Shown here: in pieces, positions 11,507 to 24,425 of the stretch
How the letters are laid out: every line of letters begins with the position of its first letter
Position numbering within the stretch: the stretch's first letter is position 1
Source: Canna indica
Lineage: Eukaryota > Streptophyta > Magnoliopsida > Zingiberales > Cannaceae
NCBI GenBank assembly: GCA_034359265.1
Contig: CP136897.1
Coordinates: forward strand, 24,794,001 to 24,858,000
DNA: 64,000 nt
Direction: 5' to 3'
Notes under the pieces: generated by a model
Database searches by the model: none
Told to the model about the DNA's origin: nothing
The model's input: the letters and a program-made list of their open reading frames with translations, nothing else
Program-made: the position numbers and the translations under genes

Positions 11507-13147
11507 TGTAAGACCCAAAAAAAAAATCCTATTATAAAAATCTATTTTGGTGCAGCGCGTCGGACCCGGGGGTAGTCGAGTCGAGCCTCAGGATCACCTT
11601 GAGTGAAAAGGTATGACTCGGTTAATGAATCATGAAGTCTATTTGGATAATTAACTTTCCTTTTATAAAATCATACCTTAAATTAAGTTAACTCGAGTCA
11701 TATTATGGGTTGAGTCGGAACCCAAGTTGAGTTCGGGTTTAGTCGAGGTTTGAGAGCGAGCTAAGTGAGTCAAGAGGCCTCATTTGGAAAGTTAGATGAG
11801 GGATTAAAACCCTCATCTTGCAGTTGTGTGGCTCATTCATTTGAGCCGCACAAGGCAGCAAGTGAGAAAGAGGAGGAGCAAGGAAAAAAAAAAGGGGGAG
11901 GCACTACTCGGATTCTTGGTCGGAGATCTTGTCATTGCCGGAGCCGATCACTTCGAGGACGTGGGGATCTTCTTCCTCACTATTTTCTCTTCTTAAAATG
12001 GTGAGTGGTTAAGGCTTTAACAGTTTGGGGGAGGCGGGTGGCCGAACCCTAGATGCTAGGTTGAGTTCTCGCTTTTTTCCAACGATCTATGATTTCAACG
12101 ATAGGTACTCACTGTTTTATGATGTTCTTGTCGGATCTCGCTATTTTAACCATCGATTTGAGTATTTTAGGGGCTGCCGAGTCATGGGAAAAGGGAAAAG
12201 GTCATGCTGAAATTTTCCCTGATTCCCTTGACGGCAAGAAGGCCCTTAGATGCCCTATACCATTGTTTTGATTCAATCCTTTGAACTCCTTGCGTAACAT
12301 GAAACATGTCCCCCTCTAAAGCCCCTTGAAGTGGCCAAATGAACCCTAAGATTCATGAAGAGGGTCGGCCAAAGGGTGAGGGGAAGGGTAAGTTGATCTT
12401 TGGTATTTAAGAAGTAAGTGGAATTGAAGAGACAAAGTATAGTTAAAGTCTCTTCCATCTTTTCCTACCCCAAGGACCTTGGCCGAGCAAGGTTTCCCTT
12501 GGTCATGGTTCGGCCAAGGTTGGGGAGAGGAGGAGAGATTTGCCTTAGATGGAAAGTTCATGATCTTAGGGATCACATAAGGATATGACAATACTTAGGA
12601 AGAACACCAAACTTAGCAAGTAGCTTAATTGATTTGAATTGTAGAAATGCTAGATTGTATCCATACTTAGCATTTGATCCTTAAACTTGGATGTTGACAA
12701 TGTTACCATGTTTTATAATTCATACGTGTTATTTAAATTATTACTACCTTGCCATGCTAGATAGTTGTTCCTTATTATGCTACTATTCCTAAGGTAGTAT
12801 AAGAATTGTTAGGTATGTACATTATGATTAAATATGGTGAATGATGTAATATTTGAGCATTTTTCTTTCATTATACATGCTGCCCTAAATGTCCTTGGAT
12901 GGTATTCCAAGGATGACTCATGGAAATTCTCACCTAAGATAGTCTAAAAAAAAGAGCTAGGTAACATGTAAGGTGTCACTAGATGTTCATAGCACATTTA
13001 TGGAAACCTAGATATGAGATTATCACACTTCTATGACTGCTTGTACATCTTGGAAACTTAGAGATTGTAGGTGCACATATACTAACAGGGGCGGCATGAA
13101 TTGTTGACCCGGTAGACGGACATGGCTAGATACGGGCAAAGGTCCGA

Positions 13148-13185
<38 letters not shown>

Positions 13186-14051
13186 ATGTGCACATATAAT
13201 GTGCTTGTGATGATCCGCCGAGGAGCGAGGAGGTTGGAAATAACCAATGCTCAGCTCGGCCAGTTGAATCTAGAGGTGCGCCAACGGGCCCGCTAGGTGC
13301 CAGACCCCAATTGGGTAGGACTAGCTATCCTTACCCCAGACGGTGTCCGGAGACTAGTGGCCATCCTAGTCGACAACCCGGGATTGTTTGCCTGCATCTT
13401 GAGATGATACTATCTGATATGGTAGGGACGACTGTAGCTGGGATATATTGCTATGAGTGGGCGCAAGGGGCGGATGCTAGAGGCTTGATAAGCCAAGGTG
13501 GCAGGTTATCATGTACAGTTGGTACTGATGGATCCGTTGAGGGTCTGTAATTGTATTAGAAACACACTCTACCTCCTTGTACATTCCTTTATTGTCTTGT
13601 ATGATTTATATGCAGGTCTGAGGATTATGTGGAGGTTCATTTGTGCCACTCACTGAGTCCCAAGTGGACTCACAGTTTATATTTTATTTTGCAGAGCATG
13701 AGCAGTAGCTTGGTGTCGACATGGTGCAGCTGGAGGGCGGAGGCGGTGCCATATCTCGTAGCGGTGTCCATGAGTCTTAGACTAGTCCTAGTTATGTTGG
13801 TTTTATTTATGCACTGACGGTTATCTTTGAAAAGAATTGTAAAACTTGATATTTAACCATTTGGATTTGATGTTGATGTTTCTTCTTGTTTTGAAAAACT
13901 TATATATATTATGACTTGCAAACTTTTTATAAAGTATGTTAAGTGTCTTTCAGTCGATATGTTTTGGTTTTTTGATGTCAGTGTAGACAGTAGGCTACAA
14001 GGCAGGACGTGGGCCCTGGCCGGTCACACTACCCTCAGTCGGGGTGTGACA
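11507..14051 (+). repeat. 3' LTR of the Tekay-like gypsy element
   Basis: 2545 bases, TGTAAGACCC to GTGTGACA. It aligns end to end with 4259-6779. The main length differences are an extra 21-base piece near 12713 and an expanded GT/AT microsatellite at 13150-13186. Confidence 0.95.
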
Positions 14052-14056
14052 CTATC

Positions 14057-15105
14057 ATCATAAAAAGGCCTTATGTTTGCATAACAAACCCGTTGTGACA
14101 ATAGACACACTTGTACCTCACAACGATGAAAGGTGTGATCGATATTCTTAATATCTTAGCCATTCAGACTCAATATTATTGGAGGGTATCTTCATGCAAT
14201 CATAATTATTTAAGCTATCAATAATTGAAGCAAAAACAATAAATAAAATCATAAAGTAAATAAGGATGATTATGGATGTTTTAAGGGTTCCACCCGAGCC
14301 ACCGGGCGAACCAAGGCCATCATCCTAGGGTTTTAGAGAGCTTTGTCTCGCCAAGTCGCTGCCCAAAATCATCTTGAAGGTTGCTCGGCTCTATCAGTGT
14401 CTTCCCGGGTTCAAGTCGTCATCATCATGGCGCCGAACACCTCCTCTCCGCGCGCGCACCAAAACGGGGCAGTAAGCGTGCTCGTCGCGAATTTGCCCCT
14501 AAACTTCAAATTTTACAAAACTAAAAGAAGAATACCCCAAAAAAACCCTTGGGGACAGGTTTAAGGAGAGGGAGAAGAAGATTACAATCAGAATACTCAA
14601 GAGGAAGGCAGAGGTACGCAGGCTGAAATTTTATAAATTTACAAACTAAAAGTTACAATGCTGAAATTTCATAAATTTACAAGCAATCAACACGACCATA
14701 TTTTACACACAGTCACAGCACATAGGGCTCATCCATAATCATCCTCTCATGAATCTTAACAATGAAGAAAAAGAAAGGAAAAAATAGAATCCGAAAATGC
14801 GCTAATCAGGTTACGTTTCCACCCAAAACGGTCCAAACAACACATGTTGAAAATTTCAATTTTCGGGATTTTTCAACCATGAACTCATGGGGCTCTTGAG
14901 TTCGAAATCTATCCAAGATAAGTTTGGATAGTAGGATACCACCCCAATTCATCTCATGAACCGTGGATCCAAGAGAATGACTCAAGAACCCCCAAAAACA
15001 AAAACCGAGCAACATGACGTTTACGGAGCGAACGGTACGTAAACGCAACAATAACACGTAATAAAAATTCTAAAAAATAGCTAAAGGTGTCTCTGATACC
15101 ACCAT
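14057..15105 (-). other. Copia 5' leader, proximal half, with primer binding site
   Basis: Untranslated leader of the minus-strand copia element. The complement of TGGTATCAGAG lies at 15091-15101, next to the LTR edge, and is the initiator-tRNA primer site. No coding signal is seen apart from short chance frames. Confidence 0.65.
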
Positions 15106-17610
15106 TGGGATGGGAAGAAGAAGCACAGCGGATTTTAAAAAAATACAAACCATCCCAAAACTAGCAATCAACTTTAGCAATCTTTAAAAAATTCAATCTA
15201 CGAATAGAATGAGAAGATATACATTATACCGCGGATGGTAAGGTTGCTCCTATCCCCGTTTCAAGACATCTAAGCGTACGTCCTCCAAGGAAGGTCCACA
15301 CCAAGGGACAGTGAACACCAAGACCCATTGTGGCTCAACGGGAAGGAAAAATCAACCCTGAAACGCACCAAGGTGAAGCCAGCCCTTCCACCAAGAATCG
15401 AGCACCAAAAGGAAGGAATAGGGGATGAGAAAACCACGGAACGAGAAGGAAGATGAAGGAATACCTCGATGTTCTCCTTGGACTCCTCCAAGAAGATGAA
15501 GGAGATGACACACCCAAGAGGAAGAGACCTCAAAATCGGCTTCACAAACCCGGAAAGGAGGAGCTTGATGGTCGGCCACTCATGGAGATCAAGAGGAGCT
15601 CTTTGGAGTCTTGCTCTTCAAGAAGTTTCTCAAGAATCCAAGCATCTTCTCCTCTCCAAGATCTCTAACCAATTTGCTTAACCCATCACAAAGGAGGTTA
15701 GACCATCTATTTATAAGGGTAGTAGGTGGCCCCCATGGTGGACCCCACCTTTTAAATCCTCTCCCCGGAATTCAAAATTCCAGGATTTATCTCCAAAACA
15801 ATAATTTATATTTAATGGATTTATAATTAATTCAAAATTAATTAAATCCAACAAAATATAAACTTTAATTTATCTCTATAAGTTAAATTCTTATTGATTA
15901 GGATTTATCATGTGTCAATCCCTATAATTTAGGGATGCCCTACAAATTAGGGTTACCGAGGAACTCCTTCCTCGCGTATTCGTTCCTATAGGAAACATCT
16001 TTCCTATCATGTCCGTAAACGAGATCTGTGATCGTGTTGCAACATGCTCTATGCTAGTAGACATATAGTGCCACATTCGGACTTTATCTCATAAGGTTCG
16101 TTACGAGGTTAGCTTGTTGTGTGTAACCCATTGGGCCCTAGCTACACTAAGCCAGCAGTGAGTTGTGCATAACAGAGAGTCGGATCTGATAGAACGACTT
16201 CTATTTGAATCTTATGAGCCACCACTAAACCCCTTTAGTGTGGTAGTGAGAGACTCCACTCACAAGTCAAGATTGACGTTTAGTAACGTGTCATGACTAC
16301 CCGGATAGTGTGAGATTCAATCTATAGGGATTGAATGCCCTTTAGTGATTAGTTACCAAGCAACTAAGTCCCTCGATTGCAACGTCCCTAAGTCGGCTAG
16401 GGTATGAAAGAGGTGTCAAACCCTAATACCGATTCATATGTATTCCACCCGCCAAGATATCATCTCAATAACGTAATGTCAAAAACATCTTCCTGACTTT
16501 CATGTCTACTATGACTAGAGGTTCCCGAGTCGACACTTGCAGGGATACATAGGACATTATCTCCTCTCACTATGAGTAATTGATTCCATGTTGGTTGCTC
16601 ACCTACCTCCATGAATGTTTCCCCATGCCCAGTAATACTCGGCACATGACGCTGAGGGCCATGTAGGGATAGAACCAAAGCAATGGGTCATCACTCACAA
16701 GGTAACCATAACAACCTCAGGTCCAAAGACTGCTTGCACCTACTATCACCCGAGGAACATCCTATTAACACTCATGTAAGGATTCCATTCTGTTTAGGGC
16801 TGTCCACTGTTCGGTTCAAACCGAACCGAACCGAAAAACCGAACCGAAATTTTCGGTTCGGTTCGGTTTCAACCATTGTAGGTTCGGTTCTTTGACCCGA
16901 ACCGAACCGAAATTTGTATTTCGGTTCGGATTCGGTTCCCGGAATTCGGGAATCGACCCGAACCGAAAACCGAATTAATTAAAAAAATATTTTTTTTTTA
17001 AATTTTTAACTGAATTAAGTAAATAAGTATTAAATAATTATTTTTAATTTTTAATTTTTAATCAAATTAATTAAAAAATTCGGTTTTCGGGTTGAACACC
17101 GAACCGAACCGAATTATTTCGGTTCGGGTTAAATCGGGTTAGGAAATGTTCGGTTCGGGTTCGGGTTCCGGTTTGGGTAAAGAAAAAATTTCGGTTTGGG
17201 CTTGTTCGGTTCGGTTCGATTCGGTTCGAACCGAATGGACAGCCCTAATTCTGTTTTCCTCGTAAAGGTTCGTTCAGTGAACCCTTTCCCTAATAAGCAC
17301 ATGCACTTGTACATTAATGACGGCTCATGGGTAACTATAAGATCAGTTACCCCTTATCGTATAAGGCATGTACCAAGCACACCAGTCTATCCGGAATCAT
17401 CAACCCCCTAATTAGTGATCCTACGACTGAGAACATTTAGAACATGAGCATCTAGATTCCAAGTCTCACTGGCATGACCTCATCATGGCCTTGGAATCAA
17501 ATTATCCAAGTCCATGGGGTTCATCACAATCTAATATATACAAAATATAGATGCAGCATATAATGAAAAATTGCCTCATATTATTCATTAACCAAAAATA
17601 GTTCCCTACA
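15106..17610 (-). repeat. 5' LTR of the minus-strand copia element
   Basis: On the minus strand it begins TGTAGGGAACTATTT at 17610 and ends CCCATCCCA at 15106, just before the primer binding site. About 2.05 kb of LTR is left after removing the hAT MITE at 16795-17247 and its duplication. The matching 3' LTR is not in the window, as the element is truncated at 2640. Confidence 0.78.
16795..17247. mobile_element. hAT MITE with GGTTCGG-rich arms
   Basis: A 453-base element with terminal inverted repeats TAGGGCTGTCC and GGACAGCCCTA and an exact 8-bp duplication ATTCTGTT (16787-16794 and 17248-17255). Its arms are filled with short GGTTCGG/CCGAACC repeats, and the middle is AT-rich. No coding capacity. 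It inserted in the copia LTR. The same family occurs at 38298-38736. Confidence 0.92.
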
Positions 17611-18229
17611 CATCAACATGTGATTGGCTCAAGGGCATTATTTCTTTCACGAACACAACAGTAAGAGTGCAAAAGTCACAAAAAAGAATCATCACATAAA
17701 GGAATATACACATGTATTCGCAAAACCTACAAAGGGGGCATACATTCACAGACCCACAGAAGGGAAGTGTACAATAGAGAAACAAGTTACTGAAATATAC
17801 AACAACGAATAGCTACTGGAGGAAAAATATTCCACCACTACAACGGTGCAATCGGCTCTAATGTCACGAAGAGTAGGGAGACCGATCAATTGAACCCCAT
17901 TCTCCCCATGACATTGCTAGACTTAGTCCAAGAAGATCAGGAGCAGTTATTGACAAAATGGAGGAGAGCGAGATACCGAGTCACGGAGAGATTCCCATTC
18001 CAGGCATATCCCCCACGAGAATCATGGAAACATCATTGCCCTGAAACATCCATATCCTGCACTATAAATATACATGACACGCATCAAATATATTCTCAAT
18101 TCAAATTTCATACCCACCATCTGAAATTCTTTCCTACTTGAGCATCAAAGAGTCTTTGCATATCCCCCACCGGAGTCGCACTAGATCAGTAAACGTGAAG
18201 GACCACACCGCCCTCGCTTCAAGCAATAA
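17611..18229. other. Unassigned intergenic DNA
   Basis: No convincing gene. Short open frames (for example 17890-18141) show no recognised domain. Part may be upstream sequence of the LINE fragment that follows. Confidence 0.4.
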
Positions 18230-18560
18230 TAATACATTGGTCCCTAGAGAAATGGTTTACACAACTCCAAGAAGGCGTGCACAAAGTTCACATTAATCAT
18301 AGTATGGTTCTAGTATGGTGCTGGTTTATCTAGTTTGAGAGGAATTGCCGACTCTTCAAGAATGAAAGCTCAACTCCACACGTGATTGTTATCGTTGCGT
18401 TCAACTTCTTTAAACTTTTGTAGTATCTTATGGTATTGTTGTTTTATCTTTATTTCTGTAGTTTTCCATTCCTTTTTTTCAATTTCTCCCTTATCCTTTA
18501 CTTGTAATATCTTCATTCCCCTTGAATAAATTGCAAGTTGCATTTATTCAAAAAAAAGTT
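18230..18560 (+). pseudogene. LINE (L1-type) 3' end fragment
   Basis: Around 18310-18410 a frame reads VWCWFI-stop-FERNCRLFKN, the WxxWxERNxRxF motif found at the C-terminus of plant L1 ORF2 after the zf-RVT region. The stop replaces the usual Trp. It is followed by a T-rich 3' untranslated stretch and ends in TCAAAAAAAAG near 18548-18558, the same short tail form seen in the LINE at 51105-57428. Confidence 0.55.
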
Positions 18561-18814
18561 CAATTTCTTATATTCCAACTACATTCAACAAACAATAACC
18601 AAAATGAAAAAAAACTCACTCCATTCTTTTGGCATTTCAAGAATCTTCTTCCATGGTTTTGGGGAGTCCAAGACGTTGACCTTGCAGCTTCCAAACCACA
18701 ATCACAAAGCCTCCTACCATCACTATGCGAGCTTTGTTTGTTCCTTCCATTCTGATCTGACATTGTCCTTGATCCTTCGAGCATCTCTACATTAATTTGA
18801 GGATCTTGAGACAT
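18560..18814 (-). pseudogene. GRF zinc-finger protein fragment
   Basis: The 84-codon frame starts MSQDPQINVEMLEG and carries a GRF-type zinc finger N-terminal half: LCDCGLEAARSTSW followed by NHGRRFLKCQ. The CxCG, TSW and GRRFxxC features are all there. The second half (the W.D block and last Cys) is missing or lies in a lost exon. GRF fingers bind single-stranded nucleic acid in known proteins; short GRF genes with a coiled coil are common and repeated in plants. A related but differently decayed copy is in the MULE at 43674. Confidence 0.65.
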
Positions 18815-19997
18815 GGCTTGAGAAGAAAAATATTCTATTAGAAAATCAGCATTTGACCTAACTTCATCCCAAAAGCTAGCTCATGAGGGGAGGTTTGTTC
18901 AATCTATTTAAATGTCATCTAGACTACAACTTCAACTAATGTGGAACTTTAACATACACCCCTCGTGCTCAGGATTCACATATGTAGCGTGAAATTTTAA
19001 AGGTGGCCCACTATCAATCATAAATTTGGCTCTAATACCATACTAGTTGTAGTACTCATGCTTTGCACGATTAACCTTTAGTTTCAAAAATAAAAAAGTT
19101 TGAAATTGAATGTTATATTTTAATATATATTTATATATAAATGGAATAGTCGGTCAAAAAAAAATTCTGACATTTTTTCCTATTTTAATATAAATTTAAT
19201 TTGAAAATATATAAATTTAAATTTAAAACTAATTTCTATAATTTTAAAAAAAAGTTATATTAAACTTCTATTGTAAATTAATTTATAATTTTAATTATAA
19301 ATTAAAATTTATCTATAACTTAATATTCTTAATAATTTAAATTTAAAATTTAAAATTAAATAATTGTATGCCTAAATTTTTTTAGAATAAGTTACTATAT
19401 TATTAGTATATTATAAAAGAATTATATTTTTAAGAATAAAAATTTTAGTAAGATTAAAAAAAATAGTTTAAATTAAATTAAAATTTTAAATAATAATATT
19501 CATACTGCTATACTTAAAGAGTAATAATAAATATCATATAGGTAAATATATATAAATATACCACAAAATAATAAATATTAATTTTATTTGATTTATATAT
19601 TTATGAAAGTGTGCAAGTATATTTACATGATTAAATTTAAAATAACTATAAGTAATAATTAAATTTAATAAAAAAATAAAATAAAATAGAAAGATAAAAA
19701 ATGGATTGTCTTATATTAGTAATTAATAGTTATTTTTACCGTAACAATAATACGTTTGTATAAAAAAATATAGGAAAATAAAAGTTCATTAAATAAATTT
19801 ATAATCTAGAGTAACATAAAAAATAAATATTAATAAGACGTAAATCTAAAAATGACAACAATATTTTTTATATAATGATATTAGTTTGTTTTAAAATACA
19901 TATATCTTATTCCAAATATTTTTTTTAATAAAAAATTAAATTGATATTAATTTTTAAAATAAATAAATAAATATTTCAAAACAAATAAGATTATATA
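18815..19997. other. AT-rich intergenic DNA
   Basis: About 18840-19060 resembles the edge of a degraded retroelement (a 'ggctctaataccat' primer-site-like motif). From 19080 to 19997 the sequence is extremely AT-rich and without codable frames. No gene. Confidence 0.55.
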
Positions 19998-20415
19998 TGT
20001 TGGTGAAATGGTCACACTAGAGTGTGGTGAATAGTGTGTTATCTAAATCTTTTTGCCTAAATTTTATTTTAATCATTTCTTGAACTATTTAGGCAAATTA
20101 TAATTTATCGACTAAATGCGGAAGCAATAATAAAATAGTTAAACACAAACAAAAATAGCAATGCTAACACAATGAGATTTATAGTAGTTTGGCCCCAATG
20201 CCTACTCCACTACCTAAGCACCCCGCTTAGGATTCCAAACTAATTTTACTAGATTAATTAATTTTCTTACAATGAGGATTTTACACCGAAAAGTCTTCGC
20301 TCTCAAACCGAAGGCACTTTCACACTTGGAAGTATCCCGCCTTCCTACCGAGAGCACTCTCCTACCTCAACCCTAAGGACAACTCAACTAATCCGAACAA
20401 ACTACGTTTACACCG

Positions 20416-22814
20416 TGTCACGCCCCGACTCAGGGTACGCGTGATCGGCCAGGGTACGAGTCAATACCCCGAAGCCTACCCTATGCACTGACCAACAACT
20501 CATAAAAAGATAATCAGAACATATCAAGTAATAAACAAAACAACAATACCAACTTTATTAAATGTTCGAAATCAGTTTGATTACACCAAGTTCTAAAACA
20601 TTACAAGTTTCAAATAAACATCCGAAGGTTTTTTCCAAATAAAACATTTCAAAGTTTTACAAAAAATAACACAGTGCATACATCAGACTCTAAAAGACAC
20701 GACTACAACTAACAATTGTCAGCTATGAGATCTGCACCCACGCTTGCTCTCCTGCACGCCATGCCACCAAGCCGTACCTCACTGGTCGGGCTCTACAAAA
20801 CAGCAATAAAGGAAAATCGTGAGTTCACGAGGAACTTAGTGAGCGGTTCTTTCAAACCTCCACTTAAAACCTCGGCAATCACATATATAAGGAATTAGTA
20901 TAATATCACATTCCATAAATAATTAGTGTGCCAGTACGGATGAGTGGATGAACCGGCCTCTCGAGCCCATATCCATGATGAAAGCTCGGCCAATAATGGC
21001 CTAAAGTATATATAGAAGGTTTGGTTCTTCCTTCTACTTAACTTGGTCGGTCGGCCTACTCAAACCAGCCCCTACGGGCTCCTCAATTAGAAACTTTTAT
21101 GCTTCAAATCCGTCAAGTAGGATGACCACTAGTTTCAGAGATCCTCCGAGTTAGGGATAGCTAGTCCCACCCACTCGGGTCTATCATCAGAGTGGCCCGC
21201 TGACGAAATCTCAAGACCCTCCGCCACTCGGGTCTAACACCTAGCGGGCCCGCTGGTGCAATCTCAAGACCCAATAAACCGTTGAGTCGTATGATAGCCA
21301 TTCAGTTAATGACACTTCTTAGTAGACCATCAACCACAACCAAAACCAGGTTGTGCAAGTATATTGTGTTTTGCTTTCCGGGCATTGCCCTTGTCCGACC
21401 CCTTACCCCAGGGTCACATTGTTTCCTTAAACGAAGAGCCTAGTAAGTATATCTTGTATCTAGGTTAAATGTCACCACTAGTCACCTAAACCATTCTCCC
21501 TAGATTGAGCGAATCTGCTGACTATGAAGGCGCTCAACCTACCATTGTCACGTCACTTACCAAATTAATCATGAGTAGCAACATCATGAAGAAATCGAAT
21601 TAAAGAGGTAAATAATTCAGTGATTAAACCAATAAGGAACATACACTAAGCATAGCAACAATTAAACATGATCTGAGGAATTAAATGAAACCTTTCTTTG
21701 AATACATATACCATAACCATTATATCCATATAAGCATTAGCAAGAACATTTCCAAATGTGATGATGTAGATCTATCACTAAACAATTCATATGACAAGCG
21801 AGAAACTTTATAACATGAATATTAATTAGCATCGAACGGGAAGGTATGAACAACTACTCAAAATCATTCGGTTTCCCCCTTTACCCTTGCTCGGCCAAAC
21901 CTTATAGATGGGAAGGGGCTGAAATTTCATCCACAATTTATATGCATTGGTCTACGGATCTAATGTTTAACAAGAAAACACAACTCGGAAACCATGCATT
22001 TTAACTCAAGCAGTGTCCACACTCCCCACTCATACCACTGCTCGGTCGACCCAAGCAGGGTAAACCCTTGTTCGGCCGAGTTCTCAAATTGCAGGGGCAT
22101 GGCTGCAACAAGAACACAAAATAAATCCATCGATCTAACATATCATGAACACCAAAGCGATCTACGGGCTGCGAAACGAGCGAGGAAATTTTGGGGAAAT
22201 TTTCGGCATGAGATTTCCCCTATTTTCTTAACTCGACAGCCCACAAAATGCGAGAAAACACAATCTAATACATAAAATCACATATATATACATCAATTTA
22301 AAACTCTACTCGAAGAAACACATCGATCAACAAGAACTCGCGAAGAAAAATCAAATTTCAAATCTCTTAGGGCCGGCCACTCGCCTCCCTTCAAAAGCTA
22401 TACTAACCACTCACATCGATTTGATCTAAAGACAAGATTGAAGAAGGCGAACTACGAGATCTCGGCGTCGACGCGAGCTCGGCACCGATCTCCCTCTCCT
22501 CCTTGGGCTACGTGCGGCTCCTCCCTTGAGTCGCACGGTTGCCAAGATGAGGGGTTTTATTCCCCTCATCACTTGACCCTTTTACCCCTACACAATGACT
22601 TAAACCCAGTCTGAGTCCCGACTCCATCCGCGGACTAAACTCAACCCAAACTTGAGTCAACAATATGATCATCCACTCAATCACTAACACTTTAATAAGA
22701 CTTAAATAAATTTTTACCTGCTATACGAGGCGAGCACACGACTCAACCCGACTAGCTCCTGACTCGATGGGCTGCACTACGAGAAATTTTATATTAGGAA
22801 ACTCCGGTGTTACA
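20416..22814 (-). mobile_element. Gypsy solo LTR nested in the SIRE solo LTR
   Basis: 2399 bases, minus strand TGTAACACCGG to GGGGCGTGACA. The flanks are CACCG (20411-20415) and CACTG (22815-22819), a 5-bp duplication with one change. The uninterrupted site can be read in the sister LTR near 46080 ('tttacaccggtgga'), confirming the insertion point. It is the same LTR family as 794-1515. Confidence 0.92.
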
Positions 22815-23680
22815 CACTGGTGGATTTAAACCTTAAACACCAAGACTACCATCCAATTTCAAGACCTAACAACCTAGGTCTTCACAAGCTCAAATACAAT
22901 GAAATAAACAAGAAAATACACAACTTAATGGAGCAATAAATCAAATAACTTATACTTAGCTTCAAACAAAGTTTCCTAGCTTCCTCTTAATGTTTTTGAT
23001 GGTGAATCAATGAAGTCAAGGCTTAATCAAGGAGTTGAGAGATCAAAGCTAGGGTTTTCAAGAATGGTGGCTCAATCAAGCTCAAGAATTATCAAAATAT
23101 GGCTCTAGGTATGTTGGATGAAGGGTGAAAGGTTTGCTAAGGCTTCTATTTATAAGCCTTGAGGAGTTGGCATGAAACAGCCAATTCAACAGCTGGAAAA
23201 CTAGTCATTTTCGTCATCCGATCATAGGCCGATCGATTGTCGATCGACCGACCGAATAACTTTTGCCCATTTCGGGCGCCATTCGGTCGACCGACTGATC
23301 GATCGAAACTGGAAAAATTTGCCCAGTTTGCTATTTTCTACTCGTTTTCTGGGTTCGATCTTCGCTAAGTCTACTTATATAACATTTCTTAACTTTAAGT
23401 TAACAACTTAAAACATAAATGTTATATAAGGATTACCCCTTATTTGGATTCAATAAAAATATATAAAAAATCAAAATCTAGTTTTTGGGGTCTAGTACAA
23501 ATTTTCGAAAAACGGAAATTTTCTAATCTCCCGAGTCAAACATGGGTATGCCAACAGCTTCCAAAAGTTCTTTAAAAATACATCGTTATTTAGTTTTTAC
23601 CCAAGGAATAATTATCGGTATTTTTGTGATAAGAAAATATCTAGGTTATATAGCCCTCCAAGGAGCTCCCTAGGCTTAGT

Positions 23681-24092
23681 TAGGGGTGTAAGTGAGCCGA
23701 GCAGCTCGTGAGCTACTCGAGATCGACTCGATGAAAACTCGAGTTCGAGCTAAGTAATACTCGACTCGAGCGACTCGCGAGCCTAATCGAGCTTCATATA
23801 TTTATATATAATTATATAAATATTAATATTTCATATGGGGTTGAGCATAAATCTGAGTCGAGCCGAGCTTAATCGAGCTTGAACGAGCTCGGTCACGCTT
23901 GAGAAAAATAAACAAGCCTAAACGAGCTTAAACGAGCCAAGCTCGAGTTACTTGAGTCGAGCTCGAGCCGATCTCAAGCCTGGATATTGAAGCTCGATCT
24001 AGCTCGAGTTCGAGCTCGAGCTCGACATTTCTTAAACGAGCAGAGCTTGAGCACAAGCAAGTTCGGCTCGGCTCGACTCGATTACACCCCTA
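23681..24092. mobile_element. hAT MITE with GAGCTCGAG-rich arms
   Basis: 412 bases, terminal inverted repeats TAGGGGTGTAA and TTACACCCCTA, exact 8-bp duplication GGCTTAGT (23673-23680 and 24093-24100). Arms consist of short GAGCTCG/CGAGC repeats around an AT-rich centre. The sister LTR at 47196-47215 lacks it and shows the empty site. Confidence 0.92.
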
Positions 24093-24425
24093 GGCTTAGT
24101 GAATTTTAGGGTTATTTTCTAATTTATCGATTTTTCATATTTTGTGATTTGGATTTGATTTTTGGATTATTATGTATCATCATGAGGATTTACAACACAT
24201 GCTAGACACCCTAGACCTAAACTTCAACTTTCTGAAGAATCCCGAGTGACGACGAGCGTCCTTGTCGATTTCTTCGATTTCTTCGATTTCTTCGATTTTT
24301 TCGATCGGGAATGTCGTGCGCTAACCGATATAGTACCTGAAAATATTTCTCAGTAAAATATTAGTTTCATGTTTGTTATCATCAAAATCAAGATTAAGAC
24401 CATGATTAAAAATCGTAAGCCAATA

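Larger units (their letters stand above)
4259..14051 (+). mobile_element. Complete Ty3/gypsy chromovirus (Tekay-like), 9.8 kb
   Basis: A structurally complete LTR retrotransposon: 5' LTR 4259-6779, primer binding site 6784-6796, gag 6996-8174, pol 8175-11500, polypurine tract 11494-11505, 3' LTR 11507-14051, with CTATC on both sides. It inserted into the leader of a minus-strand copia element. The 3' LTR begins TG and ends CA; the 5' LTR begins TA by one transition. Eight differences were counted by eye over the first roughly 230 aligned LTR bases, so insertion is not very recent. All reading frames are broken, so it could move only with proteins supplied by another copy. Confidence 0.95.
19998..24425 (-). 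mobile_element. SIRE-type solo LTR with two nested insertions
   Basis: Bounded by exact ATATA duplications (19993-19997 and 24426-24430). Read on the minus strand it starts TATTGGCTTA (TG changed to TA) and ends CACCAACA. Removing the gypsy solo LTR (20416-22814 plus 5 bp) and the hAT MITE (23681-24092 plus 8 bp) leaves about 1.6 kb homologous to the solo LTR at 45667-47510. No internal region is present, so the element was lost by LTR-LTR recombination. The GATCGACCGA-rich promoter part is at 23215-23310. Its right end lies 516 bp upstream of the E3 ligase start codon. Confidence 0.88.
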
